Part shown: one piece after another, positions 40,500 to 51,565 of the stretch
Position numbering within the stretch: the stretch's first letter is position 1
How the letters are laid out: each line of letters begins with the position of its first letter
Assembly: GCF_029633865.1 (NCBI RefSeq)
Contig: NC_079216.1
Location: 67,723,918 to 67,787,917, forward strand
Length of the DNA stretch: 64,000 bases
Direction: 5' to 3'
Origin: Lampris incognitus
Lineage: Eukaryota; Chordata; Actinopteri; Lampriformes; Lampridae
Position numbers and translations under genes: made by a program
The notes under the pieces: model-generated
Told to the model about the DNA's origin: nothing
Database searches by the model: none
Seen by the model: the letters and a program-made list of their open reading frames with translations, nothing else

Positions 40500-40843
40500 T
40501 TTTTTCTTCTCTCCTTCCTCACCAGCCTCCGTTGGTTTATGGTGGTAGTCGGTGGAGCCCGGCTCTCGTCAAAACAAGGCAGGGGCGAGCAGAGCATGTG
40601 GTGCATGCTTCACCGATGACTCCCCCACCACAGCCTCCTGCTCCTGCTCCTGCTGCTGCTGCTCCTGCTGCTGCTGCTGCTGCTGCTGGCGCATCCCCGC
40701 TGCACCCTGATGGCACGGCGGGCATAAGGACGAGGTGAACCACCCAGGAAGGAGTCCGCGGCTGATGCGCTCGGAGCACGTTTCCAGTCTCTAGCAGACG
40801 ATCCTTCATTTCCTTCTTACACCGACACGCCAGCGTAGAGACG
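40500..40843 (+). promoter_or_regulatory. prr5: probable prr5 promoter and non-coding first exon
   Basis: GC-rich sequence with a (ctg)n-like run at about 40640-40690 ends in a strong donor (agacg|gtgagtgg) after 40843. The next downstream acceptor with a good pyrimidine tract is the one at 42722-42723, which opens directly on an ATG. The extent and start site are inferred. Confidence 0.5.
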
Positions 40844-41000
40844 GTGAGTGGACGCAGTGGGCGGGCGATTAGCAGCCCGTGTGTGCGTGTGCGTGCGTGT
40901 GTGTATGTGTGTGTTTGTGTGTGTGTGTCTACACGACAACTTTATACCCGCTCTTATTTTGTATGAAGCTACACGCTGACTAGCGTGTGTCCGTGTCTAC

Positions 41001-41085
<85 letters not shown>

Positions 41086-42723
41086 GCGTGTGACAATAGG
41101 GATAATCGCCGCGTTGTTTACAGGACGCCGTGTTTTCGTCACGTCGTGGGGCACACATGTGGGAGGGGGGGACACATGTGGGAGGGGGGGACCACATGTG
41201 GGAGGGGGGAACATGTTGGGGGGAAACGTGGGGGGGGGAAGCTCCACGTACACACGGCGACGACGGGCTGGCGGGGTAACGTGGACTGTTCATGGATTTG
41301 TGTGTTACGTTTAAACACACACGACGAGTAACAACAGGCTGAGGAGAGGAGCGGCGTAAACCCTCCGGAATGGGACGCCGAGAAGGAAACCAACACCAAC
41401 ACACGGCCGTCGTGTGCGTACGGGGGGGGGGGGGGGGGGGGTCTTGGAGGGGCGCCTCCATAAAAGAACAAAAGCAGAATGCCCAGACTGGCGTGGCATG
41501 TCGGGCAGACGGTGCGCTCTCCCCCCCCCTCTCTCCTGTCCCCCCCTCTCTCTCCTGCCCCCCCTCTCTCCTGTCCCCCCCTCTCTCTCCTGCCCCCCCT
41601 CTCTCCTGCCCCCCTCTCTCTCCTGCCCTCCCCTCCCTCCCCTCCCTCCCCTGTCCTCCCCCCCTCTCTCCTGTCCCCCCCCTCTCTCTCCTGCCCCCCC
41701 TCCTGTCGGTCTCTGTCTCTCTCTCTCCTGCCCCCCCCTCTCTCTCCTGTCTCCCCCCCCTCTCCTGCCCCCCCTCTCCTGTCTCCCCCCCCTCTCCTGC
41801 CCCCTCTCTCTCCTGCCCCTCCCCTCCCTCCCCTGTCTTCCCCTCCGTGTCTGTCTGTCTCGCTTGTTCTGACACACTCCCTTCGTGCGTTTAGAAGTGA
41901 GGAAGAGGACGCTCTGCCTTCATCCTACCAATCCCTGAAGTAGAGCGCGCCGTCCGGAAATAGATGAGTCACTTATTTCCCTCGGCCACTCGCACGCGGA
42001 GCGGCCGAGGCTTCTTGTTCGTCTGTCGGCGGGGCGGATCGAGTCTTTTGTCTGAGGGAGTGGGTGACACGCCAGACTGCTGTTCCCCCCTCTGGCCAGC
42101 AGGTGGGGCTGGTCGCTGTGGGCAGACAGCCCAGTGGCATGTCGTGTACAGTTGGAATAAGGCACACGAACGCGCCTCTGATGTAATGCTTAGTCCATGC
42201 TGAGTTTCGGATCGATTAGCAAACATCTGAGGCGAATGCTGCTCGCTGACATGATGAAACCACAAGCTTGTGACACAAAGCACGCAGCGGCAGGACAAGG
42301 GAAGAGCAATAAGAGTCGGCTGGTGGACACATTCGTCTTAATTATAAAGAGTCTCTGCAAAGAGGGTCCCCTCTAGCTGTTGTAGATATGAACCTAGGGT
42401 TCAAGGAGGTAACAGTAAGTTTATCTTGTTCTTTTCTTCTTTTTTTAAAGAAATGTCATATCTAGCAGGGATTTGTTGTTTTCCTTTTTTCCCCATCCTC
42501 TCAAGAGACGACATTATCAGATGGGCGGTGACGTATTGAATTGGGATGCTGAGGTAACCGCACAAGGGTTTAAAGGTTAAGAATGTCCTTCGCTGATGGG
42601 TCAAATAATTTGACCGAGCTGTGGTCGTGCCTGTATGCTTTGTTTGTGCTCACAGTTGTTTTCAGTTTCGTCTGGATGAGTCCATGCTATGTTTTCTCTT
42701 TCACCACTTCCTCTAAATGACAG
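40844..42723 (+). other. prr5 5' intron rich in simple repeats
   Basis: It contains (GT)n at 41002-41082, repeats of acatgtgggaggggggg at 41153-41240, a G run at 41420-41442 and a pyrimidine minisatellite at 41520-41850. The long open frames on both strands from 40985 to 41943 follow from these repeats. Confidence 0.7.
41520..41850 (+). repeat. pyrimidine minisatellite (ctctcctgccccccc)n
   Basis: About 330 bp in which nearly every base is C or T, with a 14-20 bp unit and occasional tctgtct interruptions. The opposite strand is purine-only with many G tracts and so could form triplex or quadruplex structures. Confidence 0.9.
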
Positions 42724-42851
42724 ATGCTTGATGGACTCCGACGGAAGCACGCCTCTCGCCCTTCCCCTCGACCCCTGTCACTCAACTTCACCACCTTCAC
42801 AGCCCCTCCCCCAAGCCCAGACATGGACAGCAGCGACCATCCCATCCGGAG
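42724..42851 (+). CDS. prr5: alternative first coding exon of prr5
   Basis: The exon opens at an ATG immediately after an acceptor with a pyrimidine-rich tract (ttttctctttcaccacttcctctaaatgacag). It encodes 42 codons beginning MLDGLRRKHASRPS and ends in phase 2 at the donor ag|gtaaag. Joining it to the internal acceptor at 44234-44235 (ctctgcacag) restores the frame exactly as ...HPIRRLKLMSSPSL, sharing the RLKLMSS core of the main form. The exon is inferred from phase, splice sites and codon content, not from a known transcript. Confidence 0.6.
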
Positions 42852-44005
42852 GTAAAGCCCAGTTCAAGGGATTGCCATTTGAAACCACGGAAACCCAGTA
42901 AAGTGCATGAAATATTCATCAGTATGTCTGAAACATCCAAACATCTTCTCCCAGAAGATTCCATTGAATAGCTGAATATTCTTGTTACACATGCTGACCC
43001 AATCATAAGGATCCCCTGATGACATATTTGATGTGGATGGGTCTCTTAATGTTTACCAGTTTAGCGTATGTGGCAGTTTCTCTGCAGAGGTGTTTACATG
43101 GTTGTTTGTTGGGGTGTTTACATGGTTGTTTGTTGGGGTGTATGCGGGTGTTGAAAGGGTCTATTGTGCATTGCCTTGCTGTCACCAGACAGTTCCTGCC
43201 CTGCGTGGGCATAAACACATTGTGTGTTGTTAGGCTCAGGGACCTATTTTTTACCAAGCCCTACTGGAGCTGTAAGCGTCATCGTGTGGGAAATGCACTC
43301 GAGTTTCACCATTGTAGTTTCACATCAGGACATTTTCATTTGATTTACTCAAGTGATTCAAGGAAAAGAGTCGGATTTCACATAGCAATAGTGCCCAGTG
43401 CAGGTAATGTGTTGGTGCATTGCACCTCAAGACAATTCCTTCAGTGAGTCGAATCGTGTGTCAGAAGGAGGAAGGCAGATGACCCGTACACGGTACTACT
43501 TGTTACTTCAGTTATACTACTCATCACCAGCTGTGCTGGAAAAGGGAAGAGCAGGAAAGTGTTCTTTATTCTCCTGTATTGTATCACTGTTTCCTGTCCC
43601 TGTTTTTGTTGTCAGAGAGCCATACTACTTCCTCCTCAGCCTTGACTGTATACTGACAAGCACAACAGAGTCCAGCAAAGTCGGGCTGCTTATCCTGCAA
43701 TAACCCCCTGCATCCTGGCTGCGCATAATGATTTGTTTGTGTCAATGCTTGTATTGTATGGAGAAAAGGAGTGTGGGATGGTGCTGTATCAGTATTGATT
43801 TCTCTCCTTCTGAGACCTCAGTCATCAAACACTGTGGTTACAGTGTGCCCCCCCCCCCAACTTGGCCCCGCCCATCCCTCTCAACACCCCAGCTCTCTAT
43901 CTACACATGCACCACTCTGTCCTACTTCACTTTCCTCTTTTCCTTACCAGCCCCCCTCTGTACTCTTCACTGCGCTTACAGCGCTTTCTCACTCTCTTTC
44001 TCTCT

Positions 44006-44059
<54 letters not shown>

Positions 44060-44218
44060 TTTCTGCTCTCTTGTGTCCTCCGGCTATCTTTTTGTATTTG
44101 TTCCCTGTGTCTGTGTATGTCATTTCCTGGCCTGACCTCCTTTCTTCTGTCCAGCATTTAGTTTATACTCTCTTTCTCTCTTGCCCTCCATCCCTCTCCC
44201 TCTTGAATTCTTTCTGTC
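42852..44218 (+). other. prr5 intron with short repeats
   Basis: It holds a doubled 24-bp phrase (tgtttacatggttgtttgtt) at about 43090-43136, a poly-C patch at 43848-43858, (CA)n at about 44009-44056 and a pyrimidine tract leading to the acceptors before 44219. A possible acceptor (tctgtccag) is at about 44145-44153. No further exon was seen. Confidence 0.6.
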
Positions 44219-47200
44219 ATGAGAACTCTGCACAGGCTGAAGCTGATGAGCTCCCCCAGCCTCAGTGAGCTGGGTAAGAGCGACAAAGGTTCGCCAGAAG
44301 AAAGGGGGGAGAAGCAGAAGAGGGCAGGAGCCAATGCCACCTGGAACAGGTACACTCATAAAAGAAATTAAAGCACAAATAAATATAATTTTGTGATGTA
44401 AGATCTGTTAGTGTACTCATGTGGGGCTTTGTGCATTTTGTGTTGCAGCATTCACAATGCCGTCATTGCAGTATTTCAAAAGAAGGGTCTGGCAGACAAT
44501 GAACTCTACATCCTCAATGAAGGTGTTCGGTAAGACATTGTACTTACAAACACAATTACGGCACAAAGAAACCTTCCTTAGTCTAAACTGTGATATTATT
44601 TTTTGCTAAAATTGAAATAATTATCTTCTATTTATATGGACATGACTGACTGGCTTCTTATGAATGAGCTTGTTTGTTTGCGTATGCTTGTGGGACTGCG
44701 GCGTCATGTGGTACAACCAGATATCTCATTATCTCTCTGGACCAGGCATTACTCTCATCCCTCCTATAATATCACTCTATTATAGCTCAGTAAACAGATC
44801 ACCATGCCGCCAAAGCCACATGACAGGCACACACCTGCGTCACTTACGCATTACAGATTTGTAGGTCTCGTTGCTTGAGGAATTGGGTGTCATAATATTT
44901 GGTTAATTCATCTTCATTCTGATGTTGTTGTTCGCATGTTGTGACATATGAACAAGTAATTCAGTGACCTAGCAATTCATAGCAGTACCAAGGTTTGACA
45001 AGTCTTGCGACAACTAATGAGGAGGCGGTGGCTGAATGGACACCTTCAGTTGTAAATAGTCGTCAAATACTGCTGACTGGTTGTGATGTGATATGGTCAA
45101 AAGTGAAGGAACTGTCTTACGTTTTGACTTTCAGACACTTGCTAAAGACAGAGCTGGGGTCTTTCTTCACTGAGTACCTTCAGGTAACTAGATCTTTGAT
45201 ATGGGGTGAGACAGGATAGGGATCGCAGTACATATGGGAGGGGTGCATATGCTATATATGAGACAGAGTTACATGTTGAATGTATTTGTGGTGTACAGTA
45301 CTACAAGAATACTCAGCTCTTTTAGTACTGATGATATTTTAGATGTTGATATTTAATGAGATTTCTTCTCTTCGCTGTGTGTCCCAGAACCAGCTGCTAA
45401 CAAAGGGCATGGTCATTCTTCGGGACAAAATAAGGTTCTATGAAGGTAGGATTTATATGCTTCAAAGTCATTGCCAACCAGTGGCCTCAAGTGTAAATCA
45501 GTTGTCTTAACGCTCTGCTCTCCTATGCCTCCTGTTGCAGGCCAGAAATTACTAGACTCTCTGGCAGAGACTTGGGACTTCTTTTTCTGTGATGTTCTTT
45601 CAATGCTGCAAGCCATCTTCCACCCAGTCCAGGTATCATCACCCTTCTCAGTTGGACATCATTGTCTGTCATTGTTTACACTCACCCGAGGACCCAACAA
45701 CTTGGATTTGGTTGAGAGACATTCTCACTCACCCTCACTGTTTCACAGTTACTGACCCCCGCTCTTTCCTCTGTCCAGGGTAAGGAGCCCTCTGTTAGAC
45801 AACTGGCCCTGCTTCACTTTCGAAACACCATAGTCCTGAGCGTGAAGCTAGAGGATGCCCTGTCTCGACCACGGGCCCATGTGCCCCCCTCTGTCACACA
45901 GATGCTGCTCATTCTACAGGTAGGCCCATTCACACAGCCAAGCAAATGCACAAACGCCCACGCATTCGCTCACTCCTAAATTCACACTCACACCTGTCTC
46001 CTCTGTAAATCTGCAGGGGGTTCATGAACCACGTGGCGCTAATGAGGACTACCTTAGACTGGAGTCTCTGGTTCAAAAGGTGGTATCCCCCTACCTGGGC
46101 ACTCATGGGCTTTGCTCTGGAGATGGTAGCGAGGCCCATTGCTGTGTGCTAGGTAAGACGGTGAACCAGACATACATAAATCTCAAAAGCAGCGACATGG
46201 TCGCATATGTCTGTCGCAGCTTTTCTTTGTCGGAAAGGTGCCAGGGACCTGTGTAACTGTGTTACGCTCAGCTTCCAGTGTTTTGTCGTTCTAGCCACAG
46301 TGCAAAATATGTATTTTAACCTGTATTGAAAACAACATGGAAGGACTGATTAAAATTACATAAACCTTTCTTTTAAATGTACTCATGTCCAGGTAGTGTG
46401 GCGGTCTATTCCGTTGCCTACCAACACAGGGATCGCTGGTTCGAATCCCCGTGTTACCTCCAGCTTGGTCGGGTGTCCCTACAGACACAATTGGCTGTGT
46501 CTGTGGGTGGGAAGCTGGATGTGGATATGTGTCCTGGTCGCTGCACTAGCGCCTCCTCTGGTCAGTCAGTGCACCTGTTCGGGGGGAGAGGGGGAACTTG
46601 GGGGGAATAGCGTGATCCTCCCACGCGCTACATCCCCCTGGTGAAACTCCTCACTGTCAGGTGAAAAGAAGTGGCTGGCGACTCCACATGTATCAGAGGA
46701 GACATGTGGTAGTCTGCAGCCCTCCCCGGATCGGCAGAGGGGGTGGAGCAGAGACCGGGACGACTCGGAAGAGTGGGGTAATTGGCTGGATACAATTTGG
46801 GAGAAAAGGTGGGGGAAGTTATATACCTGAACTGATGTCACATAACCACTGATCTTAACAGCTAATACTTTCTCTCCCTTCCACTTGCATCATGTCTCAA
46901 AGAGAAGCGTTTACAATGGTGCTGGCCCAAGCCCGTGGATCAGCCATCGAAAAACCCAGTGGTACGATCTAAAAGCTACAATATCCCCCTGCTGCTGACT
47001 CCTGTGGCTGAATATGACCCAGATGCAAGTTCTGTTGGTAGTGGTGGGATTCGTCGCCACTCTGCTTGTGAGATCATATCTTGCTTGGAGGAACAAGGAC
47101 TACCCTATGCCGACCTGGCCTCTGGATCCGACTTGTCAAGCTCCTCATCCAACAGGCTCTGTGTGGGCTCACAGTTCAACGGTATTGTGTTATCATATGT

Positions 47201-47629
47201 AATTCAAATGAATGTGAAAACATAATAAATTGAAATCAAATCACAGAATCGACACTGGATGTGTTTGTCTAAGGCTCTGGTGTAGACTCAAACACTGTGC
47301 GGGCAACCAAATGTGTTGTCCCCCTTTTTTCCTACACAGGTATCATACAAGGAGGCGCCAGTGCCATGGAGTTGCCCCTTTCCTCTTCTTCCATTCTGCC
47401 CCTCCGTTCATCAGGACCCCTCCATGGGACAGAAGCCACGACAACACTCACTGATCTGAGTAAGGGTGCATCTTCGACACCTCCCAGTGGATCATCCAGC
47501 CCTGAAACCATAATTGGGCAAGTGCTAGAGTCTGCAGACTCAGACTCAGATGGGATATTCATTGATTTCCCGCCCCACTCCTCAGAGACTGTGGGCTACA
47601 GCCGGGAGAGTAGGCAGAGCACCATCTAA
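44219..47629 (+). CDS. prr5: proline-rich protein 5 (Protor-1), mTORC2 subunit
   Basis: PRR5 binds RICTOR in mTOR complex 2 and supports phosphorylation of AGC kinases such as SGK1. Exons: 44219-44349, 44449-44529, 45135-45183, 45388-45445, 45541-45632, 45779-45919, 46017-46152, 46903-47181, 47340-47629. They total 1,257 bases in frame, 418 aa (human 388). The start MRTLHRLKLMSSPSLSELG matches human MRTLRRLKFMSSPSLSDLG closely. The HbrB-type core is nearly identical: LLKTELGSFFTEYLQNQLL, GMVILRDKIRFYEGQKLLDS, LAETWDFFF, EPSVRQLALLHFRN and VQKVVSPYLGTHGL. The C-terminal part is Ser/Pro-rich, keeps KNPVVRSKSYN and ends with the acidic ESADSDSDGIFIDF before QSTI. The paralogue PRR5L begins differently and lacks this start. 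A family A SINE sits in the intron 46153-46902. Confidence 0.97.
46390..46815 (+). mobile_element. family A tRNA-derived SINE in prr5 intron
   Basis: The head carries an A-box-like tagtgtggcgg and a perfect B box (GGTTCGAATCC), followed by the same body as the copies at 697-1130 and 62,462-62,878. It ends in an A-rich tail (gggagaaaaggtggggg). It is in the same direction as the gene. Confidence 0.85.
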
Positions 47630-48385
47630 ATGGGCTTGTTGTGTAGGAGCAGTTGCAGGGCCAGGCCAGTGCCCATTTGCCTCCCAGTATGTACGTATAA
47701 CTTTTGGAGCTCTTAAGTCTGGATCTTCCTGTCATGGAATTTCTTTGACTTGTTTGTGTTATTAATGTCAAAACAGATGTTGGGGTTTTTGTGGGTTTTT
47801 TTGTTGTTGTTGTTTTTTACACTCTGTTGTCTAATGTGTGACAACAACACACTAACGAGGTGTTCTGTTCTAACCTTGACACAAGACACCAAGTCTTACA
47901 AAAACGGGGACATTTGAATGGTTTTCACTTTCATTACTCATTAAAGTCTAATGCAAAAAATAAAAAGTTTATCAAAGCAAACGTGAATGTGACGACATAT
48001 TTTTCATCTGCTTCTCTGTAATAGGCTCGCTATGGCAGGAGTTTAATGAAAAATTATTGTTTATTGTTTACATTTGACAAAGAAAAGAACATTTGGGCGG
48101 AACGTTGTCTCGTACACTGTATTAAGGCACCACTACGTTGTAAATAAGTGTGTTGTCATTTTTTAGGACACTTAGGTATTGTGAGGTGAGCTTTTAACTT
48201 AAGATGAATTAAGGTTTTGATAAGGGCTTTTTAACTGAAGCTTTTTTCCAATGTTTTACCTCAAACGTTTTGTACTTTACTTTTTGACAATCTGTGTTAT
48301 CTATGAGGCTTTATCTAAGGTTGTAATTTCTATTAATTTGTTATACTTGGTCATTCAATTTTAAATAAATAAACTTGAATAACGT
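47630..48385 (+). other. prr5: prr5 3' UTR
   Basis: The sequence runs from the stop codon to two overlapping AATAAA hexamers at 48364-48373. It is AT-rich with no embedded element. An earlier ATTAAA/AATAAA cluster lies near 47940-47966 and could give a shorter form. Confidence 0.7.
48364..48373 (+). promoter_or_regulatory. prr5: poly(A) signals of prr5
   Basis: Two overlapping AATAAA copies about 735 bp after the stop codon. Confidence 0.65.
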
Positions 48386-48524
48386 CATTAATGTCTCCAA
48401 CTCGCTTTTTTGCAGCAAAGTTGGGTAAACAAGTGACCTGATAGACTGCCCTAAAATGCTTAATTGAGTGGCTTGCATGATTACTATACTAGTATCTGAG
48501 CATATTAATGATCTAATTGAATAA

Positions 48525-48938
48525 TCCTTGCTGGATAGTATCCTAATATCATTGCTGGGTAGTATCCTAATATCCTTGCTGGATAGTATCCTAATATCCT
48601 TGCTGGATAGTATGATAGTATCCTAATATCCTTGCTGGATAGTATCCTAATATCCTTGCTGGATAGTATGATAGTATCCTAATATCCTTGCTGGATAGTA
48701 TCCTAATATCATTGCTGGATAGTATCATAGTATCCTAATATCCTTGCTGGATAGTATGATAGTATCCTAATATCCTTGATGGATAGTATCCTAATATCAT
48801 TGCTGGATAGTATCCTAATATCCTTGCTGGATAGTATGATAGTATCCTAATATCATTGCTGAATAGTATCCTAATATCATTACTGGATAGTATGATAGTA
48901 TCCTAATATCCTTGCTGGATAGTATCCTAATATCATTT
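48525..48938. repeat. 24/32-bp minisatellite between prr5 and tmem60
   Basis: The 24-bp unit is cctaatatccttgctggata plus gtat. Some units carry an extra 8 bp (gatagtat) and become 32 bp. About 16 units are present. Confidence 0.9.
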
Positions 48939-48979
48939 ATCGACTCGTCTCACGGTTGGAAAAAAAATGCGTCGCCTGT

Positions 48980-49262
48980 GTCGCAGCTGTATGAGCAGCA
49001 GTCGGACTTTTGTTTTGAAAATTGCAAACAGGAAGTTTATCCACTTCCGGTGTCACTTCGTGCTGAATTCGGCTGGTTCAACGCAGCTGTAGGTAAACCC
49101 GCAGCTAGTAGAAGGTGTTTGTCTGCGCGGCGCTGCTGCGGCGGGGACGCGTGGCTGTGCAGCGGAGCGGCGTGTTCTCTGACTGGTGTGTTGCGTTTAT
49201 GTTGTGTGTTACATTTATGTGTTAATGGCACAGCGTGGTGTGTGTAACTTCAGCTAGCTAGC
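48980..49262 (+). promoter_or_regulatory. tmem60: probable tmem60 promoter and first exon
   Basis: GC- and CpG-rich sequence with ccacttccggtg (ETS-type) at 49040-49051. A possible donor (gctgtag|gtaaac) follows 49092. Human TMEM60 has a non-coding first exon, and an acceptor before the coding exon is visible here at 50552-50553. The precise exon is inferred. Confidence 0.4.
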
Positions 49263-49394
49263 GTTAACCACCAACGTTGGATCCACTCAGCTGCACGCAG
49301 TTGATTAGCAAACTGGAGTGAACGCCGGCTGTGCCGCACAACTTCCACTGCAACGACGCGCAGTTACAGAAGTTACCGAGGCGCCGTGTGTGCT

Positions 49395-50350
49395 GCTGCC
49401 GCCGGTAACCAGGCTGCTGCTGCCGGTAACCAGGCTGCTGCTGCCGCCGGTAACCAGGCTGCTGCTGCCGCCGGTAACCAGGCTGCTGCTGCCGGCGGTA
49501 ACCAGGCTGCTGCTGCCGGCGGTAACCAGGCTGCTGCTGCCGGCGGTAACCAGGCTGCTGCTGCCGCCGGTAACCAGGCTGCTGCTGCCGCCGGTAACCA
49601 GGCTGCTGCTGCTGCCGCCGGTAACCAGGCTGCGGCTGCCGGTAACCAGGCTGCTGCCGGCGGTAACCAGGCTGCTGCTGCTGCCGCCGGTAACCAGGCT
49701 GCGGCTGCCGGTAACCAGGCTGCTGCCGGCGGTAACCAGGCTGCTGCTGCTGCCGGTAACCAGGCTGCTGCTGCCGGTAACCAGGCTGCTGCTGCCGCCG
49801 GTAACCAGGCTGCCGGTAACCAGGCTGCTGCCGGCGGTAACCAGGCTGCTGCTGCCACCGGTAACCAGGCTGCTGCTGCCACCGGTAACCAGGCTGCTGC
49901 CGGCGGTAACCAGGCTGCTGCTGCCACCGGTAACTGGTTACCGGCAGTCTGGTTACCGCCGGCAGCGGCAGCCTGGTTACCGCCGGCAGCGGCAGCCTGG
50001 TTACCGCCGGCAGCAGCCTGGTTACCGGCGGCAGCAGCAGCCTGGTTACCGGCAGCCTGGTTACCGCCGGCAGCGGCAGCCTGGTTACCGGCAGCAGCCT
50101 GGTTACCACCGGCAGCAGCAGCCTGGTTACCGCCGGCGGCAGCCTGGTTACCGGCAGCCTGGTTACCGCCGGCAGCAGCAGCCTGGTTACCGCCGGCAGC
50201 AGCCTGGTTACCGGCAGCAGCCTGGTTACCGCCGGCAGCGGCAGCCTGGTTACCGCCGGCAGCAGCAGCCTGGTTACCGGCAGCAGCAGCCTGGTTACCG
50301 CCGGCAGCAGCAGCCTGGTTACCGCCGGCAGCAGCAGCCTGGTTACGGAG
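49395..50350. repeat. large inverted minisatellite, (CTG/GGTAACC) units in two opposed arms
   Basis: Left arm 49402-49930: about 23 units of the form ggtaaccaggctgctgctg plus ccg/ccgccg. Right arm about 49931-50346: about 19 units of the exact reverse complement (cagcagcctggttaccgcc). The switch happens around 49928-49950 (ggtaactggttaccggcag). Unit lengths are multiples of 3 (15-27 bp), which keeps several frames open for hundreds of codons; these frames (49264-50487) encode only repeats such as GNQAAAA or QQPGYR and are not genes. The array sits in the inferred first intron of tmem60. Confidence 0.92.
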
Positions 50351-50610
50351 GCTGGGCCAGTTTTAGTGGACTATGCGGCGCAGCGAGATGCTCGGCTGGC
50401 TTGTTTGGTGCTCGCCGCGGCTCCTGTGCTGCCGGTGACTGCCGTGTTAAGCGGAGGGTGGCGGGGGGTGGCGGGGGTGGTCTCTAGATCAGTTCACGGA
50501 CATTCGGTATTTCCTGGAGGCACCTTGACTTGTTTGTCTGTCTCTCTTCCCAGGCTGGGCTTCCTCATGCTCCCCGGTGTGGCTGCTGGATCTCCGCTCG
50601 TCCTCTCTAG

Positions 50611-51015
50611 ATGAAAATGTCCCTGGCGCAGCGAGTACTCCTGTCCTGGATCTTCGCTCTCATCTTCCTCATCATGCTGGTCCTCAAGCTGGACTCCAAG
50701 ATCCACTGGAACTGGTTCCTCATCTTTCTTCCAGTTTGGACTTTTGACGCCATCCTCATCCTTATGCTGGTGGTAAAGATGGCCGGTCGTTGTAAGCCTG
50801 GCTACGACCCGCGGGATGGGCAGCAGAACCTGAAACGGAGGGTGTGGTACCTAGTGGCCATGTTGCTGAAGCTGGGTTTTTGTTTAACGCTGTGTTCCCG
50901 GTTGGAGAGGCTTACAGACGTGTGGCTGAGTGTGGTGTGTATTCCCCTCTGGGCCCTGTTGGTTGGGGCACTAGTGGAACTGGGGTACAGTGTGTTCCAT
51001 TATAGGAGGGACTGA
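50611..51015 (+). CDS. tmem60: transmembrane protein 60
   Basis: A single-exon coding region of 134 aa (human 133). It starts MKMSLAQRVLLSW, against human MRMSLAQRVLLTW. Four hydrophobic segments are seen at about residues 7-27, 33-55, 76-98 and 104-126. Conserved phrases are WNWFLIFLPVW, VVKMAGRCKPG and IPLWALLVGALVELGY. There is no signal peptide, so it is a polytopic membrane protein whose function is not established. The splice acceptor tctctcttcccag ends at 50553 and places 57 bases of 5' UTR before the ATG. It is convergent with rsbn1l, the same neighbour as in human. Confidence 0.98.
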   Translation: MKMSLAQRVLLSWIFALIFLIMLVLKLDSKIHWNWFLIFLPVWTFDAILILMLVVKMAGRCKPGYDPRDGQQNLKRRVWYLVAMLLKLGFCLTLCSRLERLTDVWLSVVCIPLWALLVGALVELGYSVFHYRRD

Positions 51016-51565
51016 ACTGGGGGTACATGATGATGGATAAGACTGCAAGTGATGCTGTTCCATTCCAGAAAAACAGGATGAACGATAGAGATTTTAACTC
51101 TGTTAAAACAAGAGATGGAGATACAACAACAAAAAAACAAGTCTTTTCCAAATACATGGCCATCTCTCACTATAGCAGGGATTGATTGTATATGCACCCA
51201 TATGTAAAACTACCAGGACCTGGTCAAATAGAGTGGTTCTCTAAGTCAACACCATTCGTTATCTTCAGAATAAAGTCAACTCATGCTGTGTGTTGTCAGT
51301 GGCATTGTGTAGCCTGTTGTAATGTCTTCAGTGAGCAATGGAAATAGACAGATGAGGTCAGGGTAGTAAGAGTTTTGTTATCTACTCTGTGATGTGATTG
51401 TGGTTCAAAGACATTTTAAAAATGGGGCAGTTCAATTATTGGCTGACTGACTGTTAGCTGAATCACATGGGTTTAAGACCTGGCAGTAAGGCTGTTCAGG
51501 TGCTGTCATTGCATTTGTTTGCTGTAGCATATTTGCACAGTTGAATAAAACGTCTTGCAGTTGAC
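51016..51565 (+). other. tmem60: tmem60 3' UTR
   Basis: Runs from the stop codon to the AATAAA at 51544-51549. An AATAAA at about 51271 could give a shorter transcript. Confidence 0.6.
51544..51549 (+). promoter_or_regulatory. tmem60: poly(A) signal of tmem60
   Basis: Canonical AATAAA about 530 bp downstream of the stop codon, followed by a T-rich stretch. Confidence 0.55.

Noticed and set aside
40985-41943. Overlapping frames up to 292 codons on both strands
   Set aside because: They consist of translated GT, G-run and CT-rich arrays (poly-TH, GGERE, PPLSC) in the prr5 intron.
43733-44268. 135- and 165-codon frames before prr5 exon 44219
   Set aside because: They read through a pyrimidine tract and a (CA)n repeat into the true exon in other frames. 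The conserved MRTLH start and its frame are elsewhere.
46390-46460. tRNA gene
   Set aside because: The A and B boxes belong to a SINE head. The tRNA fold is incomplete and the body of a known repeated element follows. The same holds for 52,207 and 62,800-62,878.
49264-50487. Open frames of 389, 326, 281 and 184 codons on both strands
   Set aside because: They arise because the repeat unit length is a multiple of three and contains no stop. The products are only repeats, and the frames on opposite strands cover the same array.
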